From an uncultured Eubacteriales bacterium (lineage in GTDB: Bacteria > Bacillota > Clostridia > Christensenellales > UBA1242), in contig CAQFKO010000012.1 of assembly GCA_948787875.1 (NCBI GenBank), positions 1 through 16,302 on the forward strand: a DNA stretch of 16,302 nucleotides, in the 5' to 3' direction. The notes under the pieces were generated by a model. The model saw only the letters and a list, made by a program, of their open reading frames with translations. It was not told the origin of the DNA and did not search any database. The position numbers and the translations under genes were made by a program. Shown here one piece after another: positions 7,401-13,600 of the stretch (position 1 is the stretch's first letter; every line of letters starts with the position of its first letter).

Positions 7401-10091
7401 ATGGCAACAAGACTGATACCTAAATCAACAAAGGTAAAAGTACAATTTTTTAAGGGAATAAATTTTTCGGATATATTTGTAGTTTTATTCGCTTTAATTA
7501 TTATCGCTGTGGCTATGACAAGTATTTTGCCTCTTGTGGCAAGGCTTGTTATTTCGGGCGTGGTGCTTTTTATTACAATAATTTTATTTATGAGTTTTGA
7601 ACCGGGTGTTAGACTTTACAAACAGGTTGGTGACCTATTTAAGTTTATGTTTGGTGTGAACTCTTACAGGCGAATGAAAAATAATTCTAAGAAAAATATC
7701 AACAACCTTTTGCCTTATATGGGTATCTTGGAACAAGAATATGACGACAGACGCCAAATCGGTGTTATTGACTATAAAGATTATTTTGGCGCGGCATTGG
7801 AGATTAATTCTGTTCAATTTTATATGCTGTCTGAAACAAGACAAAATATTTATATTGAAACTATTGAAAATGCTATGAAAACCATTTCTTCGGAGGACCT
7901 TGGTGCACTATATAAATTTTCCAGACCAATGGTTTTTGATAACTATATAGACAACGAATGCAGAAAGCGTGAAGATATTTTGGAAGGTGTAAGAAACGGA
8001 ACAACAAACATCAACGAGGCTAGACCAAGGCTTGAAATTGCCGAGGCAAGAATTAACAATCTTGAATCTATGAATGTTGACAGTGAGTTTCCTGTTTATA
8101 AAGACCATATGTATCTTGCATTCTATTGCTCTAATATCAAAAATCTTCTTCAAGTTGTGAACTTTGTTGAAAGCACTATTGAAAGTGGCTCGGGCGGTTC
8201 ACTTAATTGCAAGGTTTTAGACCGAAATCAAACTGCTGTATTTTTGAAAAGTTATTATACAAATAACTTTGATGAAAGAGAAGTTAAAAATATTGAACCA
8301 AAAGATTTGCTTAGTTGGATTGCTCCCGACAAGGTTAGTTTTGGTCTTAACAAAGTTAATATTGATGGCAGCGGATTTTCTTATTTTGAACTTTCTGAAT
8401 TTCCGCTTGCCGTGCCTAATGCTTGGGGCAGAACATTCTTTTCTGTTCCCGGTGCAAGAATTTGTGTGAAATTTAAACCTGTTGAACAGGCAGAAGCAGA
8501 AAAACGCTTGGATAAATCTATTATGGATATAAGAATTCAAGCTTCTGAGGGAAGTTCAAGAGCTTCTGCTCAGCTTGACGTTCAAACCCACCTTGAAACT
8601 CTTACCGAACTTATGACTTATATAAAACAAGGCTCGGAAGTGCTTTTTGATACCAATATTTATATGATGGTTGAAACCGAACAAAAGAAAGCATTTAGAA
8701 CTCAAATTATGAGAGCAGGATTTAGAGCTTATGACCTTTTTGCAAAACAAAAAGAAGCATTTATTAACTGTAATGTTTCTAGGCGTATGACTCTTAAAAG
8801 ATTTGAAAGAGGTATTAACTCTTCTTCACTTGCCGCTATATTCCCATTTGTTTCAGACGCCATTCAAGATCCTAAGGGCTTTTATGTCGGCATGAACAGC
8901 GAGCCTGTATTTTTGGATTTCTTCCAAAGAGATACTGAGCGTATTAACTCTAACACGGTTATTATGGGTAAGTCTGGTTGCGGAAAGTCATTCTGTACCA
9001 AATCACTGCTTGCAAATCTTGCGGCAGACAACAGTAAAATATTTATTCTTGACCCTGAAAAAGAATACGATATTTTGGCTAGAAATATGTATGGAAAAGT
9101 TGTTGACGTTGGTTCGGCAAGGGAAGGGCGTATTAATCCGCTTCAAGTTAATGCCGCACAAGATGACGAAGACAGCGCAAGTGGAGGAAATGTTTCGCTT
9201 GCAATGCACATGCAATTTTTGGAAACATTCTTTGGAATGATTTTGGAAGGTATTACTATGGACGGCATGGAGCTTTTGACCCAAGCGTTAAAAGAACTTT
9301 ATGCAAGATTCGGCATTAACAACACAACTCAAATTGAAAATGTTAGGCCAGAACAATTTCCTATTATGCAAGACCTTTATAACTATATTTGCGAACTTCA
9401 TGATAATGCTACCGACGACTATAACAGAAACAACTATAAGATTTTGAAAATCTATTTAAACAAATTTGCAGAGGGCGGAAGAAACGCTGTGCTTTGGAAT
9501 GGTCATTCAACAATTTCTTCTGCGGAAAACTTTATTGTGTTTAACTTCCAATCTCTTCTTGCAAACAACGCAGGTGCGGTTGCAAATGCGCAAATGCTTC
9601 TTATAATGAGATGGCTTAACAACGAAGTTATCAACAACAAAGACTATAATGCAAGATATAAAACCAAGAGAAAGGTTATTGTTGTTATTGACGAAGCCCA
9701 TGTGTTTATTGACCCAAAACAAACCATTGCTCTTGACTTTATGCAACAAATGGCTAAGCGTATCAGAAAGTACGAAGGTATGCAAGTTGTTATTACTCAA
9801 AACATCAAAGACTTTACCGGTTCGCCTGAAATTGCCAGAAAATCTACTGCTATTATCAATGCTTGTCAATATTCACTTATATTCTCACTTGCTCCGCAAG
9901 ATATTTCAGACCTTGTGCTTTTATATGAAAAAGCAGGCAAGATTAATGAAAAAGAGCAAGATACAATTGTTAACAACCCAAGAGGTCGCGCCTTTTTGAT
10001 GACCAGCCCTTATTCAAGGACTAATGTTGATATTTTGGTTAACGACAGGGTTAGAAACTTGTTTGAAAAACTAAGAGACGATGTTAAATAA
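7401..10091 (+). CDS. virB4: VirB4-family type IV secretion ATPase with fused VirB3/PrgI-like N-terminus
   Basis: This 896-residue protein is the energy-providing ATPase of a conjugation (type IV secretion) machine, acting at the cytoplasmic face of the membrane. Residues 1-95 contain a basic PKSTKVKV start and two hydrophobic segments (about 25-43 and 48-65), then a basic amphipathic stretch, as in PrgI/VirB3-type proteins. Residues ~100-480 correspond to the CagE/TrbE/VirB4 N-terminal region. Walker A is GKSGCGKS (523-530). Walker B is VIVVIDEAH, with D764 and E765. A conserved VVITQN strand is at ~796-801. The length fits a VirB4 (~800 residues) plus about 95 extra. It ends at TAA (10089-10091). 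It has nine cysteines, unlike the nearly cysteine-free left neighbour. It lies between two giant VirB6-like genes and 257 bases after the first one, probably transcribed together with the next gene, only 74 bases downstream. Identification as VirB4/TraE is secure; the fusion assignment is inferred from position and hydrophobicity. Confidence 0.95.
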   Translation: MATRLIPKSTKVKVQFFKGINFSDIFVVLFALIIIAVAMTSILPLVARLVISGVVLFITIILFMSFEPGVRLYKQVGDLFKFMFGVNSYRRMKNNSKKNINNLLPYMGILEQEYDDRRQIGVIDYKDYFGAALEINSVQFYMLSETRQNIYIETIENAMKTISSEDLGALYKFSRPMVFDNYIDNECRKREDILEGVRNGTTNINEARPRLEIAEARINNLESMNVDSEFPVYKDHMYLAFYCSNIKNLLQVVNFVESTIESGSGGSLNCKVLDRNQTAVFLKSYYTNNFDEREVKNIEPKDLLSWIAPDKVSFGLNKVNIDGSGFSYFELSEFPLAVPNAWGRTFFSVPGARICVKFKPVEQAEAEKRLDKSIMDIRIQASEGSSRASAQLDVQTHLETLTELMTYIKQGSEVLFDTNIYMMVETEQKKAFRTQIMRAGFRAYDLFAKQKEAFINCNVSRRMTLKRFERGINSSSLAAIFPFVSDAIQDPKGFYVGMNSEPVFLDFFQRDTERINSNTVIMGKSGCGKSFCTKSLLANLAADNSKIFILDPEKEYDILARNMYGKVVDVGSAREGRINPLQVNAAQDDEDSASGGNVSLAMHMQFLETFFGMILEGITMDGMELLTQALKELYARFGINNTTQIENVRPEQFPIMQDLYNYICELHDNATDDYNRNNYKILKIYLNKFAEGGRNAVLWNGHSTISSAENFIVFNFQSLLANNAGAVANAQMLLIMRWLNNEVINNKDYNARYKTKRKVIVVIDEAHVFIDPKQTIALDFMQQMAKRIRKYEGMQVVITQNIKDFTGSPEIARKSTAIINACQYSLIFSLAPQDISDLVLLYEKAGKINEKEQDTIVNNPRGRAFLMTSPYSRTNVDILVNDRVRNLFEKLRDDVK

Positions 10092-10121
10092 TTTATTTTA
10101 CATTTTTGATTAAAAAAATTG

Positions 10122-10135
10122 TGTGGCTTGCCACA
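10122..10135 (+). other. Small hairpin with CTTG loop in the gap before the right giant gene
   Basis: TGTGG and CCACA form a 5-bp stem around CTTG, a tetraloop known to be stable in RNA; TGTGGC/GCCACA can also be read as a 6-bp inverted repeat. It is flanked by A-runs, with no T-tract on the + strand, so it is not a normal terminator for virB4. It could influence mRNA stability or the start of the next gene, or be incidental. Confidence 0.4.
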
Positions 10136-10148
10136 AAAAATTACATTT

Positions 10149-10156
10149 AAGGAGGA
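10149..10156 (+). promoter_or_regulatory. Strong ribosome binding site of the right giant gene
   Basis: AAGGAGGA, a near-perfect Shine-Dalgarno sequence, ends 9 bases before the ATG at 10166. An in-frame TAG at 10160-10162 rules out any start further upstream. Confidence 0.88.
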
Positions 10157-10165
10157 AACTAGGGA

Positions 10166-10693
10166 ATGGCCGTTTTATCTTCAATCTTTGCGCGTTTGTC
10201 CGCTTTTTGCACAAACCCTAGTTTTATGTCGGTTTATGTAACTTGGTGGTCTTATATTTGGAAGTTTCTTGGCAACTTCGCTTTAAAAATACTTGATTTT
10301 ATTATTGATGTTGCTTGGACGATTTGTAAGTTTGTTCTTGGCGTTATGGAAGCTTTTGAGTATATTATCAACAGCTTTTTGGGAATAGGCGTTGGGCCTT
10401 CCGAAATGTTGGACCAAGCAAAAAATATAGGATTTTTGGATACGCTTGTTGTTGTGTTTAAGGCTTTATTTGGTTTGGCAATAGTTTTTCTTATTATCTT
10501 TACTATTTTTGCGATAATTAGGCAAGAAATTCAAACTGTTCAAGAAGGCTTTGAAAACGGCGACGGAAAAACGGTTTCAAATGATAAAAAAGATATCATT
10601 ATGAGAATATTCAAGAGCCTTATGGGAATGGTTCTTTTGCCACTTACCATGATATTTATTCTTGTGGGCGTGAGTGCTGCTTTAACTTCTTTT
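10166..10693 (+). other. VirB6/TrbL-like N-terminal membrane module of the right giant protein
   Basis: Residues 1-176 contain an amphipathic or membrane helix (~38-72), a clear membrane segment ending IIFTIFAIIRQ (~93-119), a ~30-residue charged loop, and a segment containing MGMVLLPLTMIFILVG (~153-168). From memory, clostridial TrbL-type proteins have the same succession: a hydrophobic span ending in A-I-I-R, a charged cytoplasmic loop, then a span with a central L-[LI]-P. The positive and charged loop suggests cytoplasmic exposure, placing residue 180 onward outside the cell. Confidence 0.55.
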
Positions 10694-13600
10694 AACAATG
10701 CTTTAAAAGGGCCTAATAATCCGACTATTGCAAGTCAAGTGCTTGCGTCTTCAACCTATGATGCAAATAGGTTTAGAAAATATGCCAATCTCAATAAGCG
10801 TATGCCTATTATTATTGAAGCATATAATCCGGACGAATACGGTGCTGACCAAAACAGTGATTTGGTTTATAAAATCAAATCGGGTCAAGTTCAAAGTTCA
10901 TTGATTAAAACAGCTATTTCAATTTCTGAAAATAGCTTTTTGCCATTTGATAAAACAGTAAGTTATAAAAATAACAAACTTACTAATAGTTCAAATTATG
11001 GCAGTATTTATGAAAACTTTATTTGTACCGCAGAGCAATATCAAGTTATGGCAGATTTTGTTGACTTTGCCGAACTTACCGGAACAACTTATTATATTAA
11101 AGCGTTAGACGAAAAAGATATTGAGTGGAAATATGTTGACTCTTCTGTTTTCAATTCAAATGATAATTCGCTTACAATAAAATATCGTGATGCAAACGAC
11201 ATTAACGGTGACGGAAGCAATTCAGACACTTATGAAATTACTTACAAAATGAGTTATAATGTTACATCGCCAATTTCTGATGCGCTTAAATCTATTATGG
11301 CTATGCTTGGAATCGGGGAATACAGTGATGACCTCTATAAGATTATGGAGCGTAACAAAGACTTTCTTAATGTTGTTAATTGGTCTAACGAAAAAGTTCT
11401 TATAAAATTTTCAGACAAATTTGATGCAACCAATCCAAAAACTTGGACACATTCAGACCAAATTATTATCTATGAATTTTATCATTTTTCTTCAAACAAT
11501 ACCTTTGCTAAATATTCGCTCAGCGACATAAAAAAAGGCGTTGAACTTGACGCATTGAAAATCAATTATCGTGATTATTATCCCGAAGCTGCCGCTTATT
11601 CTCCTGAGAGAACGGTTTATGGCGTGCTTATTAACGGAACATATTACAATACTGTTAAGTCAAATACAAATCGTGATAGTTTTGGAAACTTTTATTATGA
11701 GCTTAAAACTTATGATGATGTTGAGTTTTTGAATGATACTTTTACTACTATCAATGTTGTTGAGGGCGCAAACACAAATCTTAAACTTAGCCAAAGTTTT
11801 AATATTAATAATACTAGCACTTGGACTTATACCGATGAGATTTTGGTTTATGAATTTTATAAAGATTTGTCTTATATGAACACTCTTAGAAAAGACCCTT
11901 ATGTAAACAAAAATCTTATTTTTTCGGACTATGATTATGATAAGGGCGGAGTGAATTTTCCTGTTTATAAAATTGCTTCAAAATCTATTGAAAACGGTGC
12001 TGAACAAAAAGTCGGTTATTATTTGTTGATAAACGGAACTTATTATGAACTGTCTAATCAAGGCGGAGTTTATTATCTTATCAGTGGCGGAGTAGGAACT
12101 CATTTCTTAACCGAGGCTGCTGCCGAAGCGTTTTTGGTTTATAATTACAAATTTGATTTTAACGGCGTGAGTGCCGATATTACAGGTATTGACGGCGGGG
12201 AACATTCTGCAAATTCATTTATTTATGAAGCGCTCGCAAGCTCGGTTGAAAGTGAACTTAGCGAAAGCGATTTTGAAAAATACGGCAGCTTTGCATTAAG
12301 TTTTTCTTCTACCTTTGATTACAAAGACCCAAGCACTTGGACATATCGTGATTACTTTTTGTTCTATATTTTTGCAAAGTATCCCGGAATTGCAAACAGT
12401 GTTGACGAATTGAAATATTCTTCACTTTATGGCGAGCTTTGCAAGGTTCGCGGAAGCGTTCAATCTCTTCAAACCAATGGACAGGTTTATTTGACTAATG
12501 AAGTTGTTCTTGCTATTGACTACGGAACGGGAAGCAATTATAAAAGAATTTATCTTGATATAAACAAAATTAAAAATATTTCAACCATGAAAATGATTAC
12601 GGAATTGTCGCACAAAGAAACGGAAATGTTGAACAATTTTGATTATAATGACGAAGAATTGTTTGTTGGATTTGCGGACGGTTCAAATCTTTATAATGCC
12701 GAAACAGAAATTAAAAACTTTAATTTTTCGGATTCTTTTGACGCAAGCACACTTTCTACTTGGACGACGGGTGACTTGGTTTTGGTAGCACTTTCTAAGG
12801 CGGGTTATTTGCCTGAAATTGAGGATTTAGTTAAAAAAGAAAGTGGCTATAATTCTTTGGTTTACAAACTAAATGGAACAAATTATTACAGATTCAGTAA
12901 AAACGGCTCGAATTTTGGCAATGATGTGGTTTATTTGAGTGAGTCTAATGTTCTTTCTATGAGATTTTTTGACGGAACAGACATAACTGTTAAGTTTAAC
13001 AGTTTGGACGAATGGCTAAACTCTTCTGCAATTTCTTTTGTTGCAAAACTTTATGGCACAACCTCTTCTGACCTTCAAACAGATTTTAACGGAATTTCAA
13101 ATAGTTTATATTCTGAAATAAGCAGTTCAGTTTTTGGTATTGACCAAATTATTGACGAACTTGTTAACAGAAATGGCTTTATAATCGACAAAGGCGATAC
13201 CTTTGAAATTTATGACGATATAACAAATTACAATTATACAAATTCAAATTTTGATTTTAATGATATTTCTACTTGGACAGCACTTGATGCGGCAATTTAT
13301 TATTTGACGGGAAATGCGGTTGGCTCTTATTCTTCTTATATTATCAAAAAAGAAAATGACTTGTATTTTGTTGTGGGAGAAAAAGCAGTTAAAATTTCGG
13401 AAGGAACTTTTAGTGCTTCTATTTCTCAAAACAATACAATAACTTCTTCAAAATCAAAATATGATGTTGCCAACAGACCAAACTTTTCTGATGTTGTTAA
13501 AAATGATTATTCGGGATTGATTTTTGATGCTTCTTCATTTGAAGATGAAAATGGCAATTCAAAATTAAGCTATTACAAAAGTTCGGAGTTTTCATATAAC

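Noticed and set aside
10122..10135. Hairpin after virB4 as a rho-independent terminator
   Set aside because: The stem is short and is followed by A-runs, not T-runs, on the + strand; transcription probably continues into the right giant gene.
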